From Rhipicephalus microplus (lineage: Eukaryota > Arthropoda > Arachnida > Ixodida > Ixodidae): DNA of 64,000 bases. The stretch lies in contig NC_134701.1 of NCBI RefSeq assembly GCF_043290135.1, positions 62,699,502 to 62,763,501 of the forward strand, given 5' to 3'. A program made the position numbers and the translations under genes. The notes under the pieces are model-generated. The model was not told the origin of the DNA. It saw only the letters and a list, made by a program, of their open reading frames with translations, and searched no databases. Below, in pieces: positions 22,936 through 35,915 of this stretch (the first letter of the stretch is position 1; the number at the start of each line of letters is the position of its first letter).

Positions 22936-23495
22936 GGTACAGCGCCATCTAGTTATCTTTACCCAACTGCAGTTTTTATGTAATTCTTGAGAAAGCGCTG
23001 TCTATTATACTGTTCGGCAAATACTGCCTTTCTTTCTTTGTTTTCTTTTCTCTCGGTTATGCGTGATGCTTGTACCATATCTAAGGACACAGTGAAAGGC
23101 ATCAGTACCAAAAGGACTTATTTGGTTTGCATTCTTTTATGGTTTGGGGGAAGTATGAATATTTATAGCAACTTGATTTAAAAGTGTATTTATTATGTGT
23201 TTGTGAGTGCCTGTAAGGTGTTAACTTAAAATGACAGGAAAAAATTACTTCTGACGTGTCGATGTTTATGTCACTATGAATTAATTGAAACAAAATTTTT
23301 AGTTTTACTATTTTTGCCCTACCTTGTAGTGTTAATAGACCAGCTTTCGTTTGCAACTCAGTAAGAGGATTCGTTAGATTGAATTTGTTATAAATATACC
23401 TCACTGCCTTCTTGTGCACCTCCTTTTATTCTTTGCAATTAGTTACATTGTATGTGTAAACCCCCCAATACTATTATAATCATGTTAGTAATATA

Positions 23496-23600
<105 letters not shown>

Positions 23601-24287
23601 GCATTGATAACATTGCACTTGATTTGCAGTTTACTCATTAAATCTGTATTTCACTGTTACACTGTTCAAGGCAGTATTTATAATGTCCTTACAAAGACCT
23701 ACATATTTTAACTGCATTTAATGGACTCAGATGTATCAGCCAGTCTTGTGGCACACCCTACAAGACAAAAATATTTTCGTCATTTCAGGACATCCCGGGG
23801 ATGTTTTGGATTTTTGAAGGAGGTATGTATTAGGGAATGACTGATGCACGGCTACCTGTTTTTCATGCAACCTTACCTAATCTCCAAAAGATCAGGTGAT
23901 GGAAGTATGAGGCAAAGGAGTTAGACCTTTTCAGAGTAGCTTTATGCCTTTCTATAAATTGCAGTGCCATGTCCTCCTCTGGCAGAGAGGTGCTAGGCAA
24001 TAGGAGGTAAGGGAGTGCCAGCCCGTTTAAACTTCGATGCAGCACACAGCAATATTTGGTTGTGCATATGTCCTGTGCGTTACACAAACTGTTTTTTAGT
24101 TGTTTGCACTGCTTGAAATACCCTGTGCCTTTTTGAAATGAAACTTGTACTGGCATACAATGAACTGTAAATGTTGTCAGCATTAGATGTACAAAAAAAA
24201 AAAAACCATCATGAAGGCAATGTGCCTTATCACTTATTTGCCTTGCACTACAGCTATTCTGGGATGAAGAGAATGGCCATAAGGAAG

Positions 24288-24376
<89 letters not shown>
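24288..24376. repeat. Microsatellite (AAT)n
   Basis: About 29 uninterrupted AAT units. On the minus strand it translates to poly-leucine and creates a false 200-codon reading frame at 23863-24465, which is not a gene. Confidence 0.97.
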
Positions 24377-25739
24377 TCACACCAACTGGTTTCATTATAA
24401 CAAATGATTTCAGCTGATTCCATTTCCAGGCCAGCTGGTTTCATTTTCAGTCTCGAGTGGTTCATGCTGGGACCAACTGGAACATGTTGCTAATGTGTTG
24501 GCTTGTACTTAGTCCCAGCTGTATACAGCCATGGTTTCAGTTAAAGTTAACTGAAACCGTGGAGTATTTTCACCTGGAAAGGAAAGAATGTAGAAAGTGA
24601 TGTATCCAAAGGCAGAAAAGAAAACAAAGAGGAAAGATAAAACAGGGAACAGAGCAAGAAAAAAAAGGCGAGCTCTCAAAGAGAAAGAGAGAAGAAAAGA
24701 GAGAAAGAAGGAGGCAGACGCATACTGAACTTCTCTCGCCCTCATTTTTGAGGGCTCCTCATTTTTTCCCTGTGTCACTTTTTTACCGTTATCTGGCTAA
24801 ATTTTCGCTCCTATACACAGATCGACTGAATCGACGGCGCACTCAGATTTAGCGTACATGCTCGTTGTCACATCCTGTCCCAAAATTCTCATGCCTGTCG
24901 TGCCAGAAAACAGCTTTGCAATGAAAATCACTATCGTGCAGCTGAGGAGCTGTATCATGCACAGATCATAATGTCAGCCTGATCGCACGAAGTAACGGTA
25001 ATAACTTAGTAGTACACCATGCATAACAGAAACGTTCAGTGGGCCCTTAAGCTATGTTGTCTTAACTGCAAAAGTGCAAGTTGTGCTTTGCCAGCATTTT
25101 CCTCAACTATGAGCCATACACTACAGCTGTGTTTTGTGTGAATATAAAAGAAAGTACTGCTTAAAATGTTAAGTACACTGACTATACAATTAAAAATATG
25201 GTAATCGGCATTTCTAAGAGTTACATTTTCTTGTGAAAAACTGACACATACTTATGTCAAGATTCGTGCCGAAAGTACGTCTTGCCCAAGGATATTTCTG
25301 AAAAATTCAGCATATTCCACGTAGCTCCGGAATCGACATTATGCGAAGCATGCGGAGGCATGCTTAGCGTGACCATGTTGTGATTTTTTTATAGCGGAAC
25401 GTCATGAAATTATGCCAAATATACGTCCAAATGTTCCACACACAGACATACATTGAAGAATTCCAAGTGTTTATATAACCAGTTGTTTGTACTTGTGCAA
25501 TGATGCAAACATGAACTTGAGCATTAGGAACACCAGAATCAATAAGCTGGTATGAAGTGCTGGTGCTAGTGAGGATGGTAGCCCTGGACGCTGCTGCATA
25601 AATCAACTTCAGTGCATGGCACCTAGCAACAATTGACGTCAACCCGATATCACAGCTGCATCATAGAAAATTGGGCGACCCTTAAGGTTCGCTTTCAAGA
25701 ATTGAACACGATAATGATACCCTGGCCCTAGTGCGTACT

Positions 25740-26240
25740 TCAAGCACTTGGTGCATGAAATATTTTCGAACTTGGTATGCACTCACTATGTGGTCTGAAG
25801 GAAATGTGTGCAGCAAAATGTGTGCGTTTTGTTATGGCTGGCCACCTTTTAACTATGAAGTCCTTAAGATAATCACATGTTCTGATGCCTGATTACAATG
25901 CACACTTGTATAAAGAAATATTACTGTGATATTACATATTGAATTGTGAAGGCAGTATACAGGACACATGTGTTTGCAAAGCCTAACATTATTTTCACTG
26001 CATTTTCAAGCAGATGAAGTTATTTTCCTTAATTTCCAAGCAGATGTGTGGCTGTGCGGTAGAACGCCTGCTTGCCATGCAAACGGCCTGGGCTTGATCC
26101 TCCCGCAAACTGGGAAATTTTTTATTACTTATTTTATTTGCATCTTTCTTGATTTTTCCGGTTGCTCACAAGGTTCATCACTCACAATCAACGATGCCCA
26201 CGAGATTTTTAAAAGTATCGCGTTAAAACTGGCATAAAAG
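25740..26240 (+). repeat. Old dispersed repeat with tRNA-Gly-like segment, copy 1
   Basis: Matches 52540-53060 (plus) and the reverse complement of about 28980-29320. Landmarks in order: TGAAATATTTTCGAACTTG, GGCCACCTTTTAACTATGAAG, AAAGCCTAACATTATTTTCACTG, TTTCCAAGCAGATGTGTGGC. At 26041-26100 is a segment like the middle and 3' half of tRNA-Gly(GCC): GCGGTAGAACGCCTGCTTGCC, which has GCC in the anticodon-loop position, then CCTGGGCTTGATCC as a degraded box B. The segment lacks a proper acceptor stem, so it is not a tRNA gene. It may be a SINE head or a tRNA-like part of a larger element. Confidence 0.7.
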
Positions 26241-28660
26241 GGTAACAATGTATGACTGATTGAATAAGCTTTTGCAGCTTATGCCAAATCACATTGGTGT
26301 GATGTTGAAATCCCTAGGTCCATTGTTAGACTACCAAATGTCATGGTTTTCACTTTTATGTCTGTTTAGGGGTACAGCAATTAACTGGCCAGGAAGTGTA
26401 AATATATCTTTATTTGGAAACATGCAGAAGTATGATAAAGTCAAGCTCCCTTTCCCTTGAGTAATTTGAGTTGTATATGTATTTTGAAATGGTGTTTGAA
26501 AATCTCAGCAGCTGTGCCATTACACCGCTTCATGGCGAAAGCTTAGTATCGAGTTCTGGAGAATTTCTGCACCTTGCCTGCTGCAGCTCAGACAATCGTT
26601 AATCTGGCTTAAAATTATATAGTATATATATTGCATTCTCACTTTCAATTTTGCTTATTATGCAATTTAACTTACCCTTCGTGAATTCATCGATATTTTT
26701 CACATAATAACAGAAATTTGCAGAACTTCATGCCTAAAAATAGTGTGACACAATCTTCACTAACATATGGCCATCAGTTTATGAGAAAAAAGTGGGACGC
26801 ATGTGGCTCATCGACCCATGAAGCATCTTTGAATAAGTGGGGCAACACATGTCACATTGTCTCATAAGTGCACTAAGCAGTAATTCTGCGGCCAAATTTC
26901 TTGCCCAAAAAGGCCCAATGGAAGCAGTACAGAGGAACACTTCTAAAACTGTGGGAGAAAAATTGCAGTGAACCTTAATTTCAGATTTTCTACGCAATTC
27001 TGCGCCTCTGCCTGTGGCATTGAGTCTAGCGGCTCTGTCCCAAGGTCTTCACATACACGTACCCTTTCAGCTTGTGTCTGTCTTGTCGGTAGGTGGCGAT
27101 AATATTGAAACTCGTCGAAAACAAGGAGAAAACAGCAGGCATAAATGAGTGCACGCATTCATATGAAAATAAAGAAAAAGGAGAATATTGCTTTTCATTC
27201 ACATTTCACGAAGCTGTGTCTATGCATGTCTTGTCTTGTATGTGCAATGAATAAGGGCGAACATCTTAGTTGAGCCTGCATTTTTGCAAATAATTAAAAT
27301 TGTGGTAATGAATCATGGCAAGCCACTTTGACATGGTGTCAATGCACGGAATGCTGTAAGTGTGTTAACAAATGCTGCATCATATTCGTGAACTCTATTC
27401 AGGTGTGACATATTTGCTTTTCTCATATATCTTGCATGATTTGATGATCTTGAAAATTTGTGTTCTCTTTGGCTTCCTGGCTGTATGAAGCAGCAATTTT
27501 GCCATATTTTTCCTTTGGCACGAAATTTTAGCAACAGTGTCTTAGCCACAGCTTTTGGTCTCATTGCCTCTCCTCATAATAATAAAAAATATCAAAGAAT
27601 GTGCTGTTTTGTGGCATCCATCAAACATGAAAAAACAGTTATGCATGTATGCTATGTTGTTAGGATATGCAAGGAACTCCTTCATTTTTCATTCAAGTGC
27701 ACTTCCACAATGATTTTAGGCAGATATAATTTTTGCAATTTAGAAAGAAAATCTATAGTTGCATGCTAAAATTCTTTAAAAAATCTGAACAGAAGAATAC
27801 CATAAATTTGAAACTTTAGCTACCTGGTACGCAATATGACACCGGCTGAAAAAAAAATATTAACAGAATAAAAGATTTTAAACTCAACGTATCACTGATA
27901 CCATGCATTGTAAATGTGCAATATATAGTTTCTCAGTTTCCTTAATGTTTCTGGTACACCACAACTGGAAGGCATTGTGCTGATGGCAACGTAAAGTGGC
28001 AGAGAAAGTTTTACTGAGGCATTCATCCTATTAACCATCAAAAGGTTAAGAAATTGATGCTCAGCAGTGGAGCTTCCTCCACAGCAACAAACAACCTGCA
28101 TTGAACCACAGTGCATGCACACACCATCTCTCCAGCACTTTGCTCATGCACTCTGTCATGGCAGAATTTGGTACCAATGCAGTGAACAGCTGTAGGCCAC
28201 TGTTTTCAACATGTGTTGCATATAAGACTCCATCAGCAACAACGGTTGGTGAAAACTGTTTCATTGCCTTTTTTGTGTTGCCAATGCGTGATTAGACATT
28301 CTGAATTACGAGCTTTCCAGTGACATAAAAGAAATGTACATTAAAAAAATTGATTGGCCGTAGGAAATAATCAGGCCCTCGAAATCCACAGAACCGTTAA
28401 GAAAGGGTCAGTATTCATTGGTACAAGCCTGGAGCTGAGTAGCCAGCTGCGCTACACAACTTCTCAAGTCTTTTTTCTTTTAATGTGCCAGGGCGGATGC
28501 TGTGTATCATACTGTTGCACAAGTTTTCTTTTACTTTGGTGTACTTAACATTTTAAAACATTAGTAAACTTTTAAAACATATACAGTTTTGCAAATCATG
28601 ACTGTTGAATCGAACACAACAAAATTAAATTTGGAGTGTTAAATCACTTAATATTTCTAG
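26241..28660. other. No supported gene
   Basis: AT-rich. One minus frame at 26943-27158 contains FQYYRHLPTRQTQAERVR and a run of acidic residues and is less AT-biased than its surroundings, so it could be an exon or a transposon ORF piece, but I recognise no family. The segment 28100-28290 is related to 18190-18410. Confidence 0.4.
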
Positions 28661-28666
28661 AGATCG

Positions 28667-28872
28667 AATCACACTTGTCTAAAACACCCAGCCGACCGTG
28701 GCATTCTGCAAAAATATGTTAATGCCGACGCCGTATGAATATCTAACATGGCATACGGCGTGCTAGGCCTTTGTGCGATAATTTAAGCGTGAACAGAAGC
28801 ATGGAGCTAAGGTGACGTAGAAGCCGTCACTAACAAGAGCCATGCGCTCCGCTGCTCTGGACAAGTGTGATT
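28667..28872. repeat. Short inverted-repeat element with inner hairpin
   Basis: The outer perfect 13 bp inverted repeats are AATCACACTTGTC (28667-28679) and GACAAGTGTGATT (28860-28872). Inside is a second perfect 10 bp pair, ACGCCGTATG (28728-28737) and CATACGGCGT (28752-28761), with a 14-base loop. The interior is richer in G+C than either flank. No TSD is evident just outside the outer repeats. It is a candidate MITE or a structured regulatory segment. Confidence 0.5.
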
Positions 28873-28979
28873 CCACCTGTACAGCTGCAGTGTTGGAATT
28901 TTTTTGGTGCATGAAATTCTCCATGTTCACTTTACATCTGGTCTATTATATAAAAACATGGAAATAAAAAGAATAACAA

Positions 28980-29320
28980 ATAAAACCTTCTAGGTATGAG
29001 TGAGAATAGAAGCCAAGCTGCTTGTGTGGCAAGCAGGCATTCTACCACAAAGCCACGTGCCTGCTCAAAAATAATTTTCATGCTTTACAAATACACGCGT
29101 CTAGTATACACGCTTCACAATACAATATGTAATATCGCAGTATTTCATGGTACAAATGTGCACTGCCACTGGCCATCAGAACGTGTGATTATCATAATGA
29201 CTTCGTTGTTTAAAGCAGCCACGAAAAACAAAAGGCACAAATGCTACTGGAGTATTCTCTTAGGACCATGTACTGGGTGCATATCAAGTTTAAAAACATT
29301 TCATGCACATAGTTGCTCAT
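28980..29320 (-). repeat. Old dispersed repeat with tRNA-Gly-like segment, copy 2
   Basis: The reverse complement of this stretch reads GTATTTGTAAAGCATGAAAA, then GGCACGTGGCTTTGTGG, TAGAATGCCTGCTTGCCAC, matching the other two copies at 25740-26240 and 52540-53060. The tRNA-like part is at about 29010-29060. The anticodon-loop GCC is kept here too, while the T-arm end is lost. Confidence 0.65.
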
Positions 29321-29399
29321 GGTTCAAAGCATACTACACAGTACCTGTATTGCGTGGTCTATCCTGTGTCCCATCTCTGCGCTCTTCGAAGTAACTATG

Positions 29400-31130
29400 T
29401 GTACGTATCAACAAGCTCGCTTAGCCACCATTTAGAAATCCATTACGCAGACTGCAACTATATGCGAAACCCTTACTAGCACAAGCCACTTTAAACATTG
29501 ATTACGTAGTAATAATCTGCAGTATGAACTTTTCAAGTAATGTTACCCTGCAAAAAGTATGCACTAGGTGGTTGGAGTATGCACTAGGGATAGGATATCA
29601 CTGTTGTGTTCTACTCAAACCTTGAGGGTCCCCTAATTTTTTTCACCAAACAATTGTAAGATTCATAGATAGTAATGTTCCACAAGCATGGTATTGTAAA
29701 TAATCACCCTTTTGGCCTATACTGGAAGAGTGGAGGGGGTGTTGTTAGGAGTGAATTTACAGGCTGTTAAGAGTGTATGGAAAATTTGACAGATTGTTGT
29801 GTAAGTATGCAAGCATTAGGGCATGTCAGTTCATATTAAATACCTGAAAAAGATCACAGGCAGGGGTCCTGATAGGACTCTTGAAAGCATTTCATCCTAG
29901 GAAAGAAGTGATGTGTCATTGACACATCTGTTGAAACTTGGAAGGTCAGAAAAGTATTTGAAGCGTAGGTATGTGACGTTTCTTGACAATACATGACTGT
30001 GACATTGCACACTTCCATACTGCACATATGTCTGTTTCCTAACATACTTGCTAGCAAAGCCATAACAGGGTGTTTATCAATTAAAATTTTTTCAAATTTA
30101 GTGATTTTTCCAGGTTTTTCACATAGATTAAAAGCAAACTCCAAGACCATAATGTCTTCTTGGAAAATGTGCAGTGGAAAGAACACTTTAGCAGTAAAAA
30201 AATAAAATAAGAGGCACTCATATAAAACAAATGAACACATTTTACACACTCACTCATAATGTTGTGAGTGTATGTGGTAAATATGAAAAAATGTGTGTAT
30301 CTGGTCAAAACAAAACTTGCGACCCAGGCACTGAGGAAGTTGGCTGTTTGGTTTTTGTAACAACCAGAACACAACCACACAAATAAAATCAACTGCAGCT
30401 GCAAGCTTGAAGGAGCCTGCGATAGTCCAACAGTGCAGCCAATGCTGCTAGGAAACGTAAAGGTGGCGCTATCTCATGGCATTCGTATAAAACAAGGATG
30501 CAACAGCCCGGCCAGTTGGCTTACTGGAGCACATTCTAGTTCATTATAATGGCTATAGCCTGCAGGCCATTTAGGATTGGATTAGATTACCTTGATCTAG
30601 ACTGCTGTATTTACTAATGATTTGCATCCCCGTCTCATTTGTACATGTCTAAAATATACTTTTCAGCAAAAAGGAGTACTTACGTATTTTATGCGACCTT
30701 GTCTTGACAACGACTAACAACAATGTCGCGACAACGAAACTGTACAGCAAAATTTACTTTATCCTTTCTTTCACTCTCTTTTTTTTTTACACAATGCACA
30801 CATGCTTGTTGGTGTTTTATTTCTCTGGGTTCTGACATGTGAAGCACAATGAAAGTACTCAGACACCTGCAAAAAAAGCTGCGGTAGCGTTTGAAGCGCT
30901 GATGTTTGAATATGGGGTGGAAAAAAGGAATCTGTCAGACCGCAACTGCTTCCCCGATTCCATAGGTAAATAAAAGATGCAGAATCGTGAGTTAGGCAAA
31001 TTAGTGAGTGTTCACCGTAGAATATTTTACAAAGGAACGGGTTACAAGCAGTCAGAGAGGGTCACAGCGCTGATTTCACAACTGAAATTTATTTGGAAAA
31101 GAAAAGAACATATATAGAAAATATTGACTC
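29400..31130. other. No supported gene
   Basis: AT-rich sequence without recognisable domains. The frames at 29854-30249 and 30081-30404 (minus) overlap, are rich in Phe/Tyr/Cys and show no family resemblance. Confidence 0.4.
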
Positions 31131-31175
31131 ATCAAAACTATGCCCATGTACACATTTGTTACAACACAGAATGAT

Positions 31176-33940
31176 TCATGTCTTCTCTAAGACCTTATGT
31201 TCTTCATCTAGACGAGTGTTACATGAAATACTTATGCACTTGTTGTTAGATCTAATGAAAATGCTTCGACTACTTCACACATGCGCTAATCAACATGTCA
31301 ATATTTGATATTTGTTTTCTACAAGTGGGGCACACACAGGGCTGGGTAGTATCGCAATAGTATTTAAGAGATACTTTTGAGTGTCTGTATTGCTGTATCG
31401 AGGCACTTTTAAAAAATGTATTTGTATCTCAGTAGTGAAATACTTTCACGGTGTATCGCATGTATCGCGATACTATCCAGGACACGGGTATCTTGTTACT
31501 TTTTTTTTTTCGTGAATGAGCTGAGACGTGTTGACAATGGGGAAAAAAATTTCTGCTGTGACCTTTGCAGTCCACGGCAAAATATGCACCCACCATTTCT
31601 ACATTTCTGCTGAGGGCGAAACTGACTCCTACCTTCTTGAAAGCGAGCTAGTTGCTTTGCTACCCGCATCCCATGATGTGTTTGAATGATGGCCTGCTTC
31701 AGCGTGACAACAATGTTATACTGCTATATTAAATTCCAGCACAGATATTTTCATTGTGAGGAGTATTGTATACTCCTCACAATGGGCGCCATTTTTTAAA
31801 TGTATTTCCTCATGCCAATTGAACGAGTAGTGTTTGTTTTTCTCGTTTTTTTTTTTTCACTTTTCTTTTGCAGCGCCCATTTGAAAAACTGGAGCTTATT
31901 GCGGAAGCCACAAACCACCCAAAGAGAATTTGGTGCCATGTGCCATCTACGATACTTCTTTCTGCAGAGCATTTCTGAAAAACGCCAGCATGGCCAAACA
32001 GCGATTCGAAAGAGGTCTTTTTGAGTTTCCTTTCGCATTACTTGTTTTGTCCGTTCTTAATTCTTTCTGCCTTTTCTAAGATGTTTCTAGAAAACACTAA
32101 ACCTTCAACTGGAAGTTCGTTTGTTTATGGTTCCAGCACTTCGCTTGAACTATGCTCCTTCTAGCATAACTAATAGTGTTGCTGTTGAGTTCCGGATTTC
32201 AGTGTACAATGCGTGTGACTGATGCTCTCATATGGCATAGTTTTTTATTGCAACTGATATCTGTAAATATGTGGTTATTAACAATTATGTGCAGTGTAAG
32301 CATCCTTTGTGATGCCTTAATGACACTCGGAGAATGGGGAAAATATAATAAATCAATTTCATTTGCAAGTTTCAATGTGCTGCACATAACAAATGTTTGT
32401 ATGGAGTATAACTATCCCCAACATAGACAAAAGTATTTTAGTATATGTATTCTGGAATACTTTTTTGTCTTTTTGCAAACGTATCTCTGAAATATCCTGT
32501 CACATGAATTACAAATTTATCTCAGAATCTGTATTTTATGCTTCCAAACCACGCATTTCGATATCTGCATTCCAGAATACTTTTTCGGGCATCTCTGCCC
32601 AGCCCTGAGCACACATCCACATGGCCTACAACGAGCTGCCAAATTAGACGTGATTTTAGCATCTGATAGCATCAGCCTATGCTCTCTTAAGCACGCGTTT
32701 ATGTAATGCCCCATTTCACTTAAATATTCGCAGCTGCAAGACAGTGGAATCCCATAAACCACGCCAGTAGTGCAAGGAGCATATCTGTGGACATGACTGG
32801 AGACACATTTGTTCCCTTTCCCTGCCTGCTGACACAATGCTCTATCCACCAAAGTACACACATTATGCACTTTATTACGTGCTGAGAATGACATGTTTAT
32901 GCAATAACGAGCACCAACATTTTTCAAACCATGTGCTATCCTGTGTATGTATGGGATAACTGCCTGCCTCTTTTTCTTGCTAATTTGTAGTGCACTAGAA
33001 TCACAATGATAAAACTTCTCGATCTTTGAAATAAGTTTTTCCGACAAGAAGCAAATCACGTCACTCGGAAAGCCAGAATTTGCAAGGCGAGCAAGTTGTG
33101 CATCAAATGCATGCGCCATAAGGTGCTCGCGTAACTTCTGAAGAGCGGCACCCAGCACAGTTGACGCAATGGCTCCCTGTATGGTTTTGAGTGGCCAGAA
33201 TTAAAATTTAGAATTGGCTTTATGAATCTAGGTTGGTATTGCTATATATGTGATCTTTGATGAAAGCCTGTCTTAAATCGAGAAACTGTAGCTCGTCAAT
33301 TTTTTTAAACTCCAAAGTGAAACGCTGACATTTCGTTTTCCTTAACATCTTTCTTTATATTAGCAACCAGTAAAGAGCGATTGTTAATGTCCAGTAGAAC
33401 TAAGAAGTCATGGACATATCAAACAGCATGTGATGATAACCAATTCAAATGCTTTTGCAGCTGCCCGTCTACATACCCAAGAAAAATATAACTAATTACA
33501 GGTATATTCATGATTCAATGCAGATACCACATTTTTGGACAAAATTATTTCCCTACCAAGACACAACGGTAGAATTTAGGTGCCCTGCATGAGCTCTAAA
33601 AACGACGCAATAGAGATGCCACACTGGCACTGAAACAACAACTCATCATTATCTTCTCTCATGCACTGCTTTATACACTTCAAATCTTCACATTGGGGCA
33701 AACAATAATATAAATCTTTTACGTCTATACCGAATGCATTACGGCACAAAGAAGGTTGTTCACTTGAACAAGATAAGATGATAGATTCTGAGTTAGAAAT
33801 TCTTAGCGGATCACAAGTCTTCAAACGCTCTGAATTTCTTTGAATATACTTTGAAACATTTATTTACCAAGTGTCTTTTTCTGAAACAACAGCTCTCAGT
33901 GGCAACATGAATCTTCACTGAAATAAAAACTGATAGTTTT
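31176..33940 (-). pseudogene. Penelope-like RT/GIY-YIG protein, disrupted
   Basis: Coding pieces in order: 33940-33576 (fingers; open 33824-33576), 33570-33200 (palm with stops; YVHDF where YVDDF is expected), 33158-32630 (213-codon open frame with the GIY-YIG endonuclease, partly extended into the inserted hAT), and 31336-31176 (C-terminal end). The endonuclease keeps a VVYGIPLSC block but has EYLSEMG in place of the usual YIG/YVGQTG, so the nuclease is probably also damaged. Confidence 0.8.
31337..32607. mobile_element. hAT-like non-autonomous DNA transposon
   Basis: The left end is CAGGGCTGGGTAGTATCGC (31337) and the right end is the inverse, reading CAGGGCTGGGCAGAGAT from 32607. The flanks are an 8 bp TSD with one mismatch: GGCACACA (31329-31336) and AGCACACA (32608-32615). 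An 8 bp duplication with CAGGG-type ends is the hAT pattern. The element is 1271 bp, AT-rich, and has subterminal GTATC/GATAC-type motifs repeated near both ends. It encodes no transposase. The insertion lies within the Penelope-like endonuclease sequence. Confidence 0.85.
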
Positions 33941-34939
33941 TGCCTTTTTGCTTTTTTCACACTTGCCGCTACATGTTCCTGATTAAGCGTTAGTAACAGG
34001 GCATAAAGTTATTCGTTCAGTCACCCGCTTTGTGCATCAATACTTTTTTTTATTAATATATACCCTAAAGGCCCATTCAGGCATTACGCAGGGGGTTTTA
34101 GTTATACAATAAATTTGCAAATCAGAACATTGCTATTATAAAATTAAAGTGGTAAACAATGTAAAATACAGTTCCATAGACAAAGATGCAAAAGGAAAAA
34201 AAAATTGTGGCAGGAATGAAAACTCAATAATAGAGACACAGCTATAGTGCAAAAAAATATATATACAGAAAATTGCCATGAAAAAAATTGCCCCCTATCT
34301 GCATATCTGAACAAAAATGTCGTCGAAAGACTATTGTATTTCGCCTGAAAAGAGTGAATAGACAGAAATATTTATTTGATGTTTAGCACGAGAAAACTGG
34401 TGAATGGGATCCTGGAGGTGTTGCGTGAGACATGAGTGCCATCTGGCGGTAATTTCAGAAAACGAAAGGATGGCCTTTGTTATAGCGAGCACGCAGCACG
34501 CAGCATGCGTGCAATCTTGGAGGCCATATTTTGTAAATTTCAAGACAGGGAGCAGCACAGTATCGTCTTAGCAAAGCGTAGGAGACTCGCCTTTCCATGC
34601 GAAGCGTCGCATTGTCAGCTGCAGTGCTTAGAATTTCTTATTTATACCTTTTCTAGTATAAATAAACACAGTGCACAATATCGACGTGTTAATATTGTGC
34701 CTCAAATATGCTCAATATTTGCTTTTTATTGACAATCGTACAAGTATGAACGCAGAAACTTGAGCAATACTGATGGATGCTGTGGATGTGGTCGTACTTG
34801 AGCCTTTTTGCTGACAGACCAAAATTTTTGCATTGGAGTATCCCAAGCAAGACTATCATCTTTAAGGATAAAATATATTTACAATGAAAGAAGAGTAAAA
34901 ATAAGCACATACATGCACTTACAAACTCACACAGATAGG

Positions 34940-35915
34940 TAAGTCATATGTCCAAGAAAATATCGAATTGGTTTACAAAGGTGGCACGATCAATGAATCA
35001 AGCGATGTCGCTTGGCAGTGTGTTCCAGTGATGTGTGCTTCGAAGTAATGGTGAGTGTTGATACATAATTGTGCGTGCCAAAAAAGGGTGTATTTTGAAT
35101 TGGTGATCAATATGTTTCAAAATATTATGAGGTGTGTTTGTACAAGCTTCATGAAGGCACATTTACTATGATAAAATGTACAAAAATGCAACAACAGTGA
35201 CGACAGTCTGCGTTTTTCAAGAAGGGGTAATGAAAGTGAGTGTGTAATATCTGTAGTGCTGCAGTTGCGAGAATACCACTTAGTGATAAATCCTTCTGCT
35301 TCATTTTATTTTAATTCTAGTTAATCAATGAGATATGACTGATGTGGGTTCTAGATGATGGATGCATATTCTATCTTCGAACGGACAAGTGTAGTGTATG
35401 CTAGCATTTTAGAGGTATAGTTCACCAAGTAAAAGTTTCTTTGAATAAATCCAAGTGCTTTTGACCCCTCACTAGTTATGATATCGATGCGCTTATTCTA
35501 AGGCAGGTCAGAAGATAAATGAATTCCAAGATACTTAAATAGGGATACTTTTTCAATGGGGAGAGCTTGAATTTCATGTTGACTCATTTCTGTTTTATGT
35601 GCTCTTGTAAACGTCATGGCCTTCGTTTTGGAAGTGTTAATTTGCCATGGTGACACCAAAATGCGAGTTTATTAGGGTCCAACTATAATGGCTCGTTAGC
35701 TTGGGTACTGTCAATTTTTCTATAAATGATGTAGTTGTATGTAAATAATTTGATAGTAGATGACAAACCATGTCCAATGTCGTTGATGTAAATAAGAAAC
35801 AAAACTGGTCCCACGATTGATCCCTGGGGAACACCAGACTTTGCATGTGAAAGTGAAGATGCATGTCCATCCACATAAATTGATTGGCTGCAGTTGCTCA
35901 GAAAATGATTTATTC
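34940..35915 (-). mobile_element. CR1-like LINE, 5'-truncated fragment
   Basis: Minus strand: RT palm block SKSGVPQG-like (AKSGVPQGSIVGPVLFLIYIN) at 35915-35750, with the tail block TIMYQHSPLLRSTHHWNTLP at about 35060-34990, which corresponds to the CR1 tail SFFPRTxxxWNxLP. The catalytic FADD is changed (LFTYNYIIYRK). The endonuclease and RT fingers are missing. A further possible CR1 3' tail (CCTGCGTAATGCCTGAATGG on the minus strand) is at 34060-34110. Confidence 0.8.

Larger units (their letters stand above)
31140..33940 (-). mobile_element. Penelope-like element (RT + GIY-YIG), split by a hAT-like insertion
   Basis: Minus strand, from about 33940 down: the N-terminal RT region (PLRAVVSEKDTW, then FGIDVKDLYYCLP), RT core with CGICIES and catalytic YVHDFLVLLD, a post-RT region ending SQF at about 33200, then a GIY-YIG type endonuclease (GVVYGIPLSCSCEYL, CLREHRLML, NLAARCRPCGC; 33158-32630). 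After the hAT insertion (31337-32607) the frame resumes as CPTCRKQIS and ends CNTRLDEEHKVLEKT and a stop at 31176. Reverse transcriptase combined with GIY-YIG is the defining architecture of Penelope-like elements. There are several stops, and the RT Asp pair is changed to His-Asp, so it is inactive. Confidence 0.85.

Noticed and set aside
23863..24465. 200-codon minus-strand reading frame
   Set aside because: Its core is a poly-leucine run made by the (AAT)n microsatellite; the rest has no domain.
26040..26105. Possible tRNA-Gly gene
   Set aside because: The anticodon-loop region and part of the T arm resemble tRNA-Gly(GCC), but there is no acceptor stem, and the same stretch lies inside a repeat present three times.
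32176..32490. 104-codon plus-strand frame
   Set aside because: It lies wholly within the non-autonomous hAT-like element and has no transposase resemblance.
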